The notes below the pieces were generated by a model, which made no database searches, had not been told where the DNA came from, and saw nothing but the letters and a program-made list of their open reading frames with translations. Below are positions 7,945 through 14,767 of a stretch of 21,172 nucleotides of DNA, piece by piece. The position numbers were made by a program, and so were the translations under genes. This DNA is from JAGOSP01 sp964428075 (GTDB lineage Bacteria > Patescibacteriota > Minisyncoccia > Moranbacterales > UBA1568), in contig CAYRWQ010000013.1 in NCBI GenBank assembly GCA_964428075.1, positions 1 to 21,172 on the forward strand, written 5' to 3'. Numbering within the stretch: the stretch's first letter is position 1; each line of letters starts with the position of its first letter.

Positions 7945-8517
7945 ATGATTGGATTTTTGGGTGGTAAGTTGGGTGGTATCAAGCGGGGGTATGCACTCGT
8001 GATGTGTGGTGATATTGGATACAGAGTGGCAGTATCTGCTTATACGCTTGGGAAAATAGCTGGTGCTGAGACAGTGGCGTTGCATATTCATACGCATGTA
8101 CGTGAGGACCAGCTCGCATTGTATGGTTTTCTTGATGAAGATGAACTGGAGATGTTTGAACTGCTGATTTCGGTATCGGGCATTGGTCCGAAGGCCGCGC
8201 TTGGTATTTTGTCGATTGCTGACCCTAATACTATTCGTACCGCCATTGTACATAAGGACCCTTCTTTGTTGACGCGGGTTTCTGGAGTGGGCAAGAAGAC
8301 TGCCGAAAAAGTGATCGTCGAGTTGCAGAATAAGGTCAACGCGGTCGAACTGCATAACACAGCTCAGGCCTTTGCCGATCAGGATGTCCTTGAAGCGCTG
8401 GCTACAATGGGGTACTCAGTAAGTGACGCACGCGAAGCGCTGAAGGTGGTATCTCCAGATATCCAGGATGTCGGTGCTCGTATCAAGCAGGCATTGAAAA
8501 TTTTGGGGAGAAAATAA
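7945..8517 (+). CDS. ruvA: Holliday junction branch-migration protein RuvA
   Basis: RuvA binds Holliday junctions as a tetramer and loads the RuvB motor. From ATG 7945 the product has 190 residues. Domain I is the N-terminal OB fold, starting MIGFLGGKL and including GDIGYRV. Domain II has two helix-hairpin-helix motifs, VSGIGPKAAL and VSGVGKKTAEKVI. Domain III is the short C-terminal RuvB-contacting helix bundle (ALATMGYSVSDAREAL). The start is set by homology because RuvA proteins begin at this Met; the frame to 7885 would add 20 unrelated residues. No clear Shine-Dalgarno site is seen. TATAAT at 7930-7935 lies so close that the mRNA could be nearly leaderless. ruvB and ruvC are not in the window. 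Confidence 0.95.
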   Translation: MIGFLGGKLGGIKRGYALVMCGDIGYRVAVSAYTLGKIAGAETVALHIHTHVREDQLALYGFLDEDELEMFELLISVSGIGPKAALGILSIADPNTIRTAIVHKDPSLLTRVSGVGKKTAEKVIVELQNKVNAVELHNTAQAFADQDVLEALATMGYSVSDAREALKVVSPDIQDVGARIKQALKILGRK

Positions 8518-8532
8518 TATTTTTCTGTCGCT

Positions 8533-9519
8533 ATGGATCAGTTTCTTCAATCAAGTGAGTGGTCGAGTTTCCAGGAAGCCAATGGTCGTGAATCCGTATG
8601 TTTGGCGGGCGGAGCATTTGGTTTCGTGCATGTTTTGCCGGTGGTGGGGAAATACCTGTACACCCCAAGATTTCCAGGGCATGGAGTGCTCGATTTAAAA
8701 ACCGTGATTGGGGAAATGTGCGCATTGGCACAGAAAATGCAATGCGGATGGATACGCATTGAACCAGAGACGGAAGCCGTGTTGGAATCATGGAAACAGC
8801 AGATTCTGCTGTGTGCGAATACTGATGAATTAGGCTTTAAGAAAGCCCCACATGACATGCAACCGAGGGAGACATTTGTAGTCGACGTGACAAAATCTCC
8901 AGCAGAACTCTTGGCACACATGAAAGCGAAAACACGTTACAATGTACATCTTGCGGAGAAGAAAGGCGTACGGGTTTTTATGACGCGAGAGAAGCGATAT
9001 CAGGAAATGTTTGTCTCGCTGATCGAAGCTACTGCGACGCGTCAACATATCCTTCCACATGCAAAGGGTTATTATAGAAAGATGTTTGAAAGCTTTTCGG
9101 AGAATCAGGTGGCGTTGTTCGTGGCAGAATATGAAGGAGAGGTTTTGGCGGCTAACCTCGTGTCGTTTTTCGGTGATACGGCAACGTACTTGCACGGCGG
9201 GACGAGTGATGCGCATCGCGAGGTGATGGCACCAGCGCTGCTGCAATGGGAGCAAATACAGGAGGCTAAACGGCGGGGGTGCCTCTGGTATGATTTCGGT
9301 GGCGTCAGTACGTTGACCTCATGTGATACTCGGTCATTGGTTCTCAGTACCTGGAAGGGTATTACTCGTTTTAAGCTTGGGTTTGCTCATGGCACCACAC
9401 CAATCATCTTTCCTGGGTGTTATGATATAGTCATCGATCAGAAACGGTACGCGTTGTATTTGCACTTACGTTTTTTGCAGCAGAGTTTCTCGGCCATGAG
9501 GAAATTTGTGGGAAGATAG
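8533..9519 (+). CDS. FemAB/FemX-family peptidoglycan aminoacyltransferase
   Basis: Transfers amino acids from aminoacyl-tRNA to the peptidoglycan precursor stem peptide (lipid II interpeptide bridge), or is a close relative. The 328 residues form the paired GNAT-like folds of the Fem family. Recognisable family text: the N-terminal FLQSSEWSSFQ (Q-S-x-x-W), the KTRYNVHLAEKKGV segment (K-x-R-x-x-x-x-x-A-x-K-x-G-V), the YLHGGTSDAHREVMAP segment, and the YDFGGV motif near residue 255. It starts 15 bases after ruvA and lies upstream of a MurE-like ligase, which supports a cell-wall role. No strong Shine-Dalgarno site is visible. Confidence 0.88.
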   Translation: MDQFLQSSEWSSFQEANGRESVCLAGGAFGFVHVLPVVGKYLYTPRFPGHGVLDLKTVIGEMCALAQKMQCGWIRIEPETEAVLESWKQQILLCANTDELGFKKAPHDMQPRETFVVDVTKSPAELLAHMKAKTRYNVHLAEKKGVRVFMTREKRYQEMFVSLIEATATRQHILPHAKGYYRKMFESFSENQVALFVAEYEGEVLAANLVSFFGDTATYLHGGTSDAHREVMAPALLQWEQIQEAKRRGCLWYDFGGVSTLTSCDTRSLVLSTWKGITRFKLGFAHGTTPIIFPGCYDIVIDQKRYALYLHLRFLQQSFSAMRKFVGR

Positions 9520-9673
9520 TCTGTACATGAGTGGGTCTGAAAATCGCCGTATATGACGAGCGATGTTGATTGGTGTTGATGCCGGGTGGTATGAGGAAGT
9601 TTATTCTCGTGTCTGTTCTCTGGCGTGATCAAGTGTATGTTGGTAAGTCAAAAGGTTCTTGCGTGAGATGAGG

Positions 9674-9679
9674 TATACT
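9674..9679 (+). promoter_or_regulatory. Candidate -10 element upstream of the murE-like gene
   Basis: TATACT, identical to the -10 element found before several genes here, about 53 bases before the start codon. No convincing -35 or TGn extension accompanies it, so support is limited. Confidence 0.35.
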
Positions 9680-9731
9680 ACTGAAGGGCGCTCGGAGAGT
9701 TTTTGGAGTTTGTAAATAGAGTTGTTCTTGT

Positions 9732-10994
9732 ATGAAATTTTTTCTCAAAAAATTGATTCCGCAGGGGTTGAAGAATCTTTTGTATCATTGGCCACTCGCG
9801 ATAACGGCAGCGGTGTATTTCGGGTTTCCAGCGAAGCGAATCAAGGTGATTGGTGTGACGGGTACGAATGGCAAGACAACCACGGTACAGTTGGTGACGC
9901 GTATCTTCAAGCAGGCGGGCAGGAGGGTGGCGATGGCTTCGACTATCAATTTCATGTTGGGTGATTCGGAATGGGTGAATGATTCGAAGTTTACCACGCT
10001 TTCAGCTTGGAAGGTGCAAGGGTTTTTACGAAAAGCCATCGAAGAGGGCTGCGAATATGCAGTACTGGAGATTTCATCGCATGCTCTGGATCAGCGGCGG
10101 GTATGGGGTATTGAATATGAGATCGCGGTCATGACTAATGTGACCCGCGAGCACTTGGATTATCATCATAATATGGAACGGTATCGTCGAGCCAAGCGTT
10201 TGTTGTTTGAGCACGCGCGGAATGCCGTGGTGAATCTGGATATGGATCGGCCAGAAGAATACCTGAGCGCAGGACGGTATGTGAAATGCCTCTCGTATAG
10301 CACAGAGCATTCTTGGGCGGATATTTTTCCTGATCAACTGGTGTGTGATGCGTCGGGCTCATCATTCGCGTTTCATGGAACCGCGTTTCATATGCAGTTG
10401 TTGGGTCGTTTCAATGTCGAGAATACGTTGGCAGCTATCGGAGTTGCTGAACTGTCTGGCATTAGTCGTGTTGCCGTCGCAGAAGCGTTCAAGAAAATAA
10501 CAGGTATACCGGGACGCATGGAATCAGTGCCAAACACGCGTGGTGTGCAGATTATTATTGACTATGCAGTCACGCCGGATGCGCTGGAGAAATTGTATGC
10601 GCTCATTACGAGTATGCGCGTGGCGGGTATGCGTATCATCGCGATATTGGGAGCTTGCGGTGAGCGTGATCGCGGGAAACGGCCATTGATGGGCAAGATC
10701 GTTTCCGCGGCCGCTGATATGGTTGTTTTGACAAATGAGGATCCGTACCAGGAGAATCCTGAGCGTATTATTGATGAGATTGAATCCGGTTTAGTTGGGA
10801 AAGAAAAAGGGAAGGAGTATTGGCGCATCTCTGATCGTCGAGCAGCTATCGCCCAAGCGTTGGCGTTGGCTCATCCGGGTGATTGGATCGTGGTGACTGG
10901 TAAGGGAGCAGAGGAAACCATGGCGGTAGGTGAGAAGCGTATACCGTGGAATGAACGAGTCGTTATCGAGGAGGAACTCGGAAAAATAATGTGA
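9732..10994 (+). CDS. MurE-like Mur ligase lacking the N-terminal domain
   Basis: ATP-dependent amino-acid ligase of the Mur family. It probably adds the third residue to UDP-MurNAc-L-Ala-D-Glu in the cytoplasm. Of 420 residues, the P-loop GTNGKTTT is at 44-51, against about 110-120 in typical MurE, so the N-terminal UDP-binding domain is missing. The central domain has EISSHALDQ (113-121), T-N-V-T-R-E-H-L-D-Y-H (135-145) and Lys155 in YRRAK, the carbamylated lysine. The C-terminal domain has DYAVTPDALEKLY (277-289; usual text DYAHTP, so His is Val), GACGERDRGKRP and GKGAEETM. The amino-acid selectivity motif reads NEDPYQENP where mDAP enzymes have DNPR. It follows the FemX-like gene and ends at a terminator. 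Confidence 0.85.
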   Translation: MKFFLKKLIPQGLKNLLYHWPLAITAAVYFGFPAKRIKVIGVTGTNGKTTTVQLVTRIFKQAGRRVAMASTINFMLGDSEWVNDSKFTTLSAWKVQGFLRKAIEEGCEYAVLEISSHALDQRRVWGIEYEIAVMTNVTREHLDYHHNMERYRRAKRLLFEHARNAVVNLDMDRPEEYLSAGRYVKCLSYSTEHSWADIFPDQLVCDASGSSFAFHGTAFHMQLLGRFNVENTLAAIGVAELSGISRVAVAEAFKKITGIPGRMESVPNTRGVQIIIDYAVTPDALEKLYALITSMRVAGMRIIAILGACGERDRGKRPLMGKIVSAAADMVVLTNEDPYQENPERIIDEIESGLVGKEKGKEYWRISDRRAAIAQALALAHPGDWIVVTGKGAEETMAVGEKRIPWNERVVIEEELGKIM

Positions 10995-11004
10995 TTTCAC
11001 GAGA

Positions 11005-11048
11005 AATTTCTAAGAAAAAGCGCCGTTGGGAGACGGCGCATATATTTT
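11005..11048. terminator. Bidirectional intrinsic terminator
   Basis: Perfect stem GCGCCGT/ACGGCGC (11020-11026 with 11033-11039). On the plus strand it is followed by ATATATTTT and ends the MurE-like transcript. On the minus strand it is followed by CTTTTTC and serves the Cys-rich gene whose stop lies about 40 bases away. Confidence 0.85.
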
Positions 11049-11077
11049 GTGTGCAATCGATATTTTTCTCTCGCTCC

Positions 11078-11668
11078 TTATTTGAGTGAGAAGATGAGGC
11101 CTTCATGTCGCTGAACGACAAACACATGTGTTGATGTGTCATCGCAACCAATGGACAATTCAACACTGACTAGGACATTGCGACCAGATCGTTGTTGATG
11201 GTGCAAGACGATAACGAGTATTCCGCATGTCGTGAGTTTGTTCCGGGAGTTGGTATGACATAACGATCGTCCCGTTAAATCTCGTGTATTATCAGGTTCA
11301 TCGTCAGGGTTTCCGTAGAGAGATCCCGCACAGAACATATCACAGTCAATACGTGCGTTGGTATTGAGGCAAGGATGTGTAGCTGTTTCTCCCGCGCACT
11401 TGTTGCAGAATGGAGTGCGCCAGAATCCGCGTATACCTTTCCCGTCGACACTCTGGATGTGGAGTCGTAGAGGATAGAGGTATTGATCGACTACTGGAAT
11501 GGCACAGGATACTGGTAGTTCTTGACCCTGGAAAAGGTCATCGATATATGTTCCCAATGTCCCCTGTTTGCATGTTTGCAATATGGTGGGGTTAGGTAGT
11601 AAGGGTGTTCCGTATACTTCTGTCTGTGAAAAACAGGATTGGTTCCCATGTAGCGCACTGGTGTTCAT
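11078..11668 (-). CDS. Cys-rich orphan protein A, 196 aa
   Basis: Not recognised. ATG 11668 is chosen because AAAGGA lies 6 bases upstream; the same AAGAAAGGA stretch precedes the neighbouring orphan gene. The product has about 11 Cys in 196 residues, several paired (FCNKC, IDCDMFC). It has no signal peptide and no membrane segment. The C-terminal third looks beta-rich (CGILVIVLHH, NVLVSVELSIGC) and ends EGLIFSLK. Its pattern of features follows protein B at 11824-12564: a central HPC, a strand pair near residues 60-75, and a final G-L-x-hydrophobic strand. A metal-binding or disulfide-linked protein is possible. It is the last gene of the minus-strand block and ends at the shared bidirectional terminator. 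Confidence 0.65.
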   Translation of the reverse strand: MNTSALHGNQSCFSQTEVYGTPLLPNPTILQTCKQGTLGTYIDDLFQGQELPVSCAIPVVDQYLYPLRLHIQSVDGKGIRGFWRTPFCNKCAGETATHPCLNTNARIDCDMFCAGSLYGNPDDEPDNTRDLTGRSLCHTNSRNKLTTCGILVIVLHHQQRSGRNVLVSVELSIGCDDTSTHVFVVQRHEGLIFSLK

Positions 11669-11767
11669 TACGCATCCTTTCTTTTTCAAACATGTTGGTA
11701 AGGCGACTTGTTTCAGCCTACGGAAAAAAGATGAATTTGTAAAATCAGAGAGCTGGTTCGCGCGAAT

Positions 11768-11824
11768 TTAAAAAAAGAGCGCCGATGTATTGGCGCTCGC
11801 GCACGGTTGTTGTTTGGAACAACC
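11768..11824 (-). terminator. Strong intrinsic terminator after orphan protein B
   Basis: Perfect stem GAGCGCC/GGCGCTC (11777-11783 with 11792-11798) is followed on the minus strand by seven Us. A second small hairpin, GTTGTT/AACAAC (11807-11812 with 11819-11824), lies between it and the stop codon. Confidence 0.9.
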
Positions 11825-12564
11825 TACTCGATAGTGATGGTGAGTCCATGATCATAATCCTCTTCTTTTTTTGGTTCTGGACACCGGCATGAGAGTGTAT
11901 TGTTTCCTCGCACACAGCGACCGAAGGAAAACGATATACAAAATATGACTTCTGCCCCCCCTTGTGAGATTCGACAGTCTTGCTTGATGATTACTCGGTA
12001 GGCTCGGACATCTTCTCCAATGCGCATTGAAGCGCGCAGGAGTTTAAGTTCGGGTATCTCTTCATCATCCATCTCCTCTTGTGGGGTACCTGGAGTGTGA
12101 CTTATGTTTGATGACCTTTGCCAGACCAACCCCAATGTGTTCAATAAAGCCAAGAGAGCGCCGCGGGCCAATCGAGCTGGTTTGATAGATGCTGGAGTAC
12201 TCGAATCTGAATCACGCGGATGAGCCAATGGAGCTTGCTTGGCACATGCTGGAGGACTTAAATTGCATGGATGATCCGATTGATTGAGACTTGTCGTATC
12301 TTGTGTCGTTTCCCAATAGGTCACCATATCATCTTTGGTCTCGCATTGGACGGAAACAGTACATGGATTTCCAGAGACCACGTTGATCAGTCGGAGCGTG
12401 AGTATGTTAGGTTGTCTATTTGCATTTACATGCTCCCAGAGTAGTTGACACACGGGGGTTTGAGCAGTGTATGGTACGAGAAAAACGAAGGGATATTGCA
12501 CGATTCTGGTGTAGGGCCTAGACCCTTGAGGAGTAGGCACGGGCACTATGACGTCAGTAGACAT
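11824..12564 (-). CDS. Cys-rich orphan protein B, 246 aa
   Basis: Not recognised. The start has a good Shine-Dalgarno site (AAAGGA, 7 bases before ATG 12564). The product has about 10 Cys in 246 residues and no signal peptide. An N-terminal half with beta-like segments (LTLRLINVV, CTVSVQC) is followed by a low-complexity Ser/Pro/Ala linker (about 115-165, with a short hydrophobic run GALLALLNTLGLVW). Next comes an acidic EEMDDEEIPELKLL stretch, then a C-terminal beta-rich module with VIFCISFSFGRC and CRCPEPKKEE, ending HGLTITIE. The C-terminal module lines up loosely with that of protein A, so the two may be diverged paralogues. A strong terminator follows. Confidence 0.68.
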   Translation of the reverse strand: MSTDVIVPVPTPQGSRPYTRIVQYPFVFLVPYTAQTPVCQLLWEHVNANRQPNILTLRLINVVSGNPCTVSVQCETKDDMVTYWETTQDTTSLNQSDHPCNLSPPACAKQAPLAHPRDSDSSTPASIKPARLARGALLALLNTLGLVWQRSSNISHTPGTPQEEMDDEEIPELKLLRASMRIGEDVRAYRVIIKQDCRISQGGAEVIFCISFSFGRCVRGNNTLSCRCPEPKKEEDYDHGLTITIE

Positions 12565-12634
12565 TGAAATTCCTTTCTTGTTGCGAGGTGTCGAGAGTCA
12601 AAATGAATAAAATTGTAAAGTAACCATTTCGAGC

Positions 12635-12640
12635 ATAATA
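12635..12640 (-). promoter_or_regulatory. Candidate -10 element for orphan protein B
   Basis: TATTAT on the minus strand, about 70 bases before the start codon. The upstream sequence has only a poor -35 (CCGTTT at 18 bases; TTTACA is too close at 14), so support is weak. Confidence 0.3.
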
Positions 12641-12756
12641 GAAAATCTCACATCTGTAAAACGGATAATCATCGGAAGAGAGCGGCAAACTTACACAATC
12701 CGCATTGATCACAACGTAAGCTGAGCGATTGTTGGTTCAGAGAGTGTGGCGATGAG

Positions 12757-12798
12757 AGAAAAAGACCGATGCCTCTGAATATTTTTTGAAGATCGGCC
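12757..12798 (-). terminator. Terminator-like hairpin after the broken frame
   Basis: On the minus strand GGCCGAT (12798-12792) pairs with ATCGGTC (12770-12764) through seven base pairs with one G-U, with a 21-base loop, followed by TTTTTC. A competing CCTCT/AGAGG pairing (12801-12805 region with 12772-12776) shares the loop. Confidence 0.5.
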
Positions 12799-12812
12799 TA
12801 AGAGGTGAGCGT

Positions 12813-13028
12813 TCACGACGATTCCATTTCAGTCTGAAAGCTGGTGAGTGACGGGTGAGTGCTTTGATTGAGTGCGAGAGCGATGGCACTTTGACAGAAA
12901 CGTTCTAGGATGTCGAGTGTTGCTTCAATAAGAATCACCACTTCGTGAGTTACATTGATACATCGAAAAGACCAATGAGATTATCTCTTGTTTGTGCTGG
13001 TTAGGTTCCAGTATGTGACGCGAATCAT
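12813..13028 (-). pseudogene. Short frame with an internal TAA: decayed gene or 15-aa leader peptide
   Basis: ATG 13028 has an ideal Shine-Dalgarno site (AAGGAGG, 8 bases away) and a TTGACA promoter upstream. Fifteen codons follow (MIRVTYWNLTSTNKR), then TAA at 12981-12983. The same frame continues open for 55 more codons to TGA at 12813-12815, and that part includes a helix-like segment (VVILIEATLDILERFCQSA). A terminator hairpin lies directly after. This is the layout of a small complete gene with one nonsense mutation. A functional 15-residue peptide or leader is the alternative. The protein is not recognised. Confidence 0.45.
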
Positions 13029-13075
13029 GATGATTCCCTCCTTATGTGCTGGTTTTCAAAAAACGGCATTCCTCT

Positions 13076-13104
13076 GCTCTAACAAATCAATTTCGATCTG
13101 TCAA
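13076..13104 (-). promoter_or_regulatory. Promoter with perfect TTGACA -35
   Basis: On the minus strand TTGACA (13099-13104) is followed after 17 bases by TAGAGC (13076-13081), a weak -10. It lies just past the stop of the YuiD-like gene and about 45 bases before ATG 13028, so it would drive the short broken frame and perhaps the genes beyond. Confidence 0.5.
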
Positions 13105-13121
13105 TACCGGAGATGAGTGGC

Positions 13122-13571
13122 TTAGGTGTTGAATGTAGAGATAAGAAGGATAGTCAGTAGGAATCCGAAGACAGCGCCCATAACAACTTCACTGGTACGA
13201 TGACCAACGCGTTCTTTGAGGTGTGGAAATTTGCTCTCGTCGATTTCATCGCGGAGTTGGTCGACAAGCATATTGAGGTATCGACCCTGATCGCCGAGTA
13301 TCATACGGATACGGAGCGCGTCATCGATGATGATAAAGGCGAGTCCAACGGTTACAGCGAAGGCGCCGGAACTCATTCCTTCAAAATAGCCGATGGAGGT
13401 TAATAATGAAACAGCAAAAGCGGTATGCGCGCTTGGCATGTGCCCATGTGTGAATATGTATTCCGGCCTCCACCCGTGGCGCAGGGTGAAGAAAGTGAAC
13501 TTAGCGATCTGAGCACAGAGGCCGATGACGATCGGCAGAATGAAGATTAAATGCTCTTGGATGAATGCCAT
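13122..13571 (-). CDS. YuiD/DUF212 divergent PAP2-type membrane protein
   Basis: 149-residue integral membrane protein of the DUF212 (YuiD) family, related to the acid phosphatase/vanadium-haloperoxidase (PAP2) fold. Visible family text: the MPSAHTAFAVSLLTSIG segment, an IIIDDALRIRMILGDQ segment, and the C-terminal VGHRTSEVVMGAVFGF segment. The H-T and G-H-R-T-S-E motifs match the family's conserved His/Arg positions. Four hydrophobic segments are seen, at about residues 9-28, 45-65, 70-90 and 127-146. The Met at 13571 is chosen because the longer frame (to 13664) runs through the extended -10 promoter. Phosphatase activity has not been shown for the family in general. It is divergent from lemA. 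Confidence 0.85.
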   Translation of the reverse strand: MAFIQEHLIFILPIVIGLCAQIAKFTFFTLRHGWRPEYIFTHGHMPSAHTAFAVSLLTSIGYFEGMSSGAFAVTVGLAFIIIDDALRIRMILGDQGRYLNMLVDQLRDEIDESKFPHLKERVGHRTSEVVMGAVFGFLLTILLISTFNT

Positions 13572-13596
13572 AAAGAATCCGTCATTATTGCCTTTT

Positions 13597-13605
13597 AGTA
13601 TACCA
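13597..13605 (-). promoter_or_regulatory. Extended -10 promoter for the YuiD-like gene
   Basis: TGG-TATACT on the minus strand (TATACT at 13597-13602, TGG at 13603-13605). The -35 region is poor, as is usual with extended -10 promoters. The expected start site gives a leader of about 20 bases. Confidence 0.6.
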
Positions 13606-13657
13606 TAGTCATCCCATGTGGCACAGTCGGGGCTTCTGGTGGGTGTATAGCGTACAT

Positions 13658-13686
13658 TTGCCAATATGGTCGGATCATTCTATACT
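13658..13686 (+). promoter_or_regulatory. Sigma-70 promoter for lemA
   Basis: TTGCCA (13658-13663), a 17-base spacer, then TATACT (13681-13686). This is the best-formed promoter in the window for a recognised gene, with a leader of about 30 bases before ATG 13722. Confidence 0.75.
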
Positions 13687-13721
13687 TGCGGTGTCAGAAT
13701 AATGGTTAATGTCGTTTAAAT

Positions 13722-14288
13722 ATGACTATGGAAATTATAGGAATGATGGTGGCGGTTTTGGTGGTGATTTCTCTTTTCGCGGTGTTTGCATACAATGGAC
13801 TAGTAGCTTTGAAGAATCGCGCTGAGGAAGCTTGGAGTGATATTGATGTGCAGATGAAACGGCGCTATGACCTTATTCCAAATCTTGTGAACACCGTAAA
13901 GGGGTATGCGACTCATGAGCAAACTGCTTTCGAGAAGGTGAGTGATGCCCGGGCACGTGCTATGGGGGCGACCGGCATAGCGGATAGAGGCCAAGCTGAA
14001 AATATGTTGACGGATGCTCTCAAATCGGTTTTTGCGGTGGCGGAGTCCTATCCTGATCTTAAGGCGAATCAGAATTTTCTCGAATTGCAGCAAGAGCTTT
14101 CTGACACAGAGAACAAGATACAGGCCGCTCGTCGGTTCTATAATGGTAATGTCCGCGATCTGAACACGAAGATTGAGACATTCCCTTCTAATATCATCGC
14201 AAATATATTTGCTTTCACTGAGCGTGAGTTTTTTGAGCTAGATGAAAGTGAATTAGCTGCTAAAAAACCGGTTGAAGTGAAGTTTTGA
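13722..14288 (+). CDS. LemA family protein
   Basis: 188 residues. An N-terminal membrane helix (about residues 5-24) is followed by the LemA helical bundle. Family motifs: YNGLVALKNRAEEAW, the IDVQMKRRYDLIPNLVNTVKGYA segment with the N-L-V-x-T-V-K-G-Y-A text, ARRFYNGNVRDLN, and a P-x-N-I-I-A (SNIIANIFAF) C-terminal segment. The body probably lies outside the cytoplasm, as for other LemA proteins; the molecular role is unsettled. It is first in a forward run with its own promoter. The next gene begins 43 bases later. LemA is often beside a TPM or M48 protease gene; neither is here. Confidence 0.93.
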   Translation: MTMEIIGMMVAVLVVISLFAVFAYNGLVALKNRAEEAWSDIDVQMKRRYDLIPNLVNTVKGYATHEQTAFEKVSDARARAMGATGIADRGQAENMLTDALKSVFAVAESYPDLKANQNFLELQQELSDTENKIQAARRFYNGNVRDLNTKIETFPSNIIANIFAFTEREFFELDESELAAKKPVEVKF

Positions 14289-14331
14289 ATCTGCGGTATT
14301 GGGTGGTATTTAAAAAATAAACATAAAATAT

Positions 14332-14517
14332 ATGCAGAATTTTTCCAAGATCATCGCGATTCTTTCGGTTGTGAGTATCGTGCTAGTAGGAGTACTTTTC
14401 ATTTTTGATGTGGTTCAGATGGAAGACATGCGGGATACACTGTGGAGGATACTATTGGCTCTCGCCATTGTGGCATTGGGAGGATTCTGCGTGTCGACTT
14501 TGGCTCGACCTAAGTGA
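14332..14517 (+). CDS. Small membrane protein, two predicted helices
   Basis: 61 residues, not recognised as a named family. Hydrophobic segments at about residues 6-25 and 39-57 are joined by a short acidic loop (VVQMEDMRDTL), and the protein ends with ARPK. The shape is that of a helical hairpin in the membrane with both ends on the same side. It sits 43 bases after lemA and could share its transcript. No strong Shine-Dalgarno site is seen, but the composition and neat two-helix layout suggest a real gene. Confidence 0.6.
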   Translation: MQNFSKIIAILSVVSIVLVGVLFIFDVVQMEDMRDTLWRILLALAIVALGGFCVSTLARPK

Positions 14518-14623
14518 TGTGCTGATTCCCTTGGACAGTACGAGGGGAATAGAAAGAGCCGTTTTTCGGAAGGTGTTTGGTTTTTACCAAGAAGAATTCT
14601 GAGTGTAGCCGGAGCTGATGCTT

Positions 14624-14669
14624 GCCGGTGATGTTTTGTGTTCATTTTTGTCTTTCCGGCATCATCGGC
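14624..14669. repeat. Inverted repeat between the small membrane protein and mscL
   Basis: GCCGGTGATG (14624-14633) pairs with CATCATCGGC (14660-14669) over ten positions including one G-U, around a 26-base T-rich loop. Only mixed sequence follows, so it is not a clear terminator. A further GCCGGAGCTGATG just upstream can form a competing pairing. Confidence 0.5.
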
Positions 14670-14731
14670 GAGTATCTCCCTGTTTGACCTTCGATCAGGT
14701 AGTACCCAATTTTTTTCCAGAAGGGAAGGTG

Positions 14732-14737
14732 TATACT
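14732..14737 (+). promoter_or_regulatory. Candidate -10 element for mscL
   Basis: TATACT 31 bases before the mscL start. The -35 region at 17 bases is only a T-run, so this rests on the recurrent -10 sequence. Confidence 0.4.
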
Positions 14738-14767
14738 GAGTCTGTAAGCCATAATTTGAAGTTTTGT

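Larger units (their letters stand above)
12565..13121. other. 557-base stretch between orphan B and the YuiD-like gene
   Basis: Read on the minus strand this holds, in order: a promoter (13076-13104), an ideal Shine-Dalgarno site, a 72-codon frame broken by one TAA (13028-12813), a terminator-like hairpin (12757-12798), and a possible -10 for orphan B (ATAATA on the plus strand, 12635-12640, i.e. TATTAT). TGAGTG recurs at 12844-12875, twice as GGTGAGTG. TGTGCTGGTT occurs twice (12993-13002 and 13045-13054). Confidence 0.6.

Noticed and set aside
12838..12880. TGAGTG repeats as a possible CRISPR or iteron array
   Set aside because: Copies are only 6-8 bases, irregularly spaced, with no spacers, no cas genes and no replication initiator gene nearby.
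12981..12983. Stop-codon recoding to explain the internal TAA
   Set aside because: TAA, TAG and TGA all end well-supported genes here (ruvA and rpoD by TAA, polA by TAG, dnaG by TGA), so the code is standard.
13200..13403. Plus-strand frame of 67 aa opposite the YuiD-like gene
   Set aside because: Antisense to conserved DUF212 motifs, without a start signal or family match.
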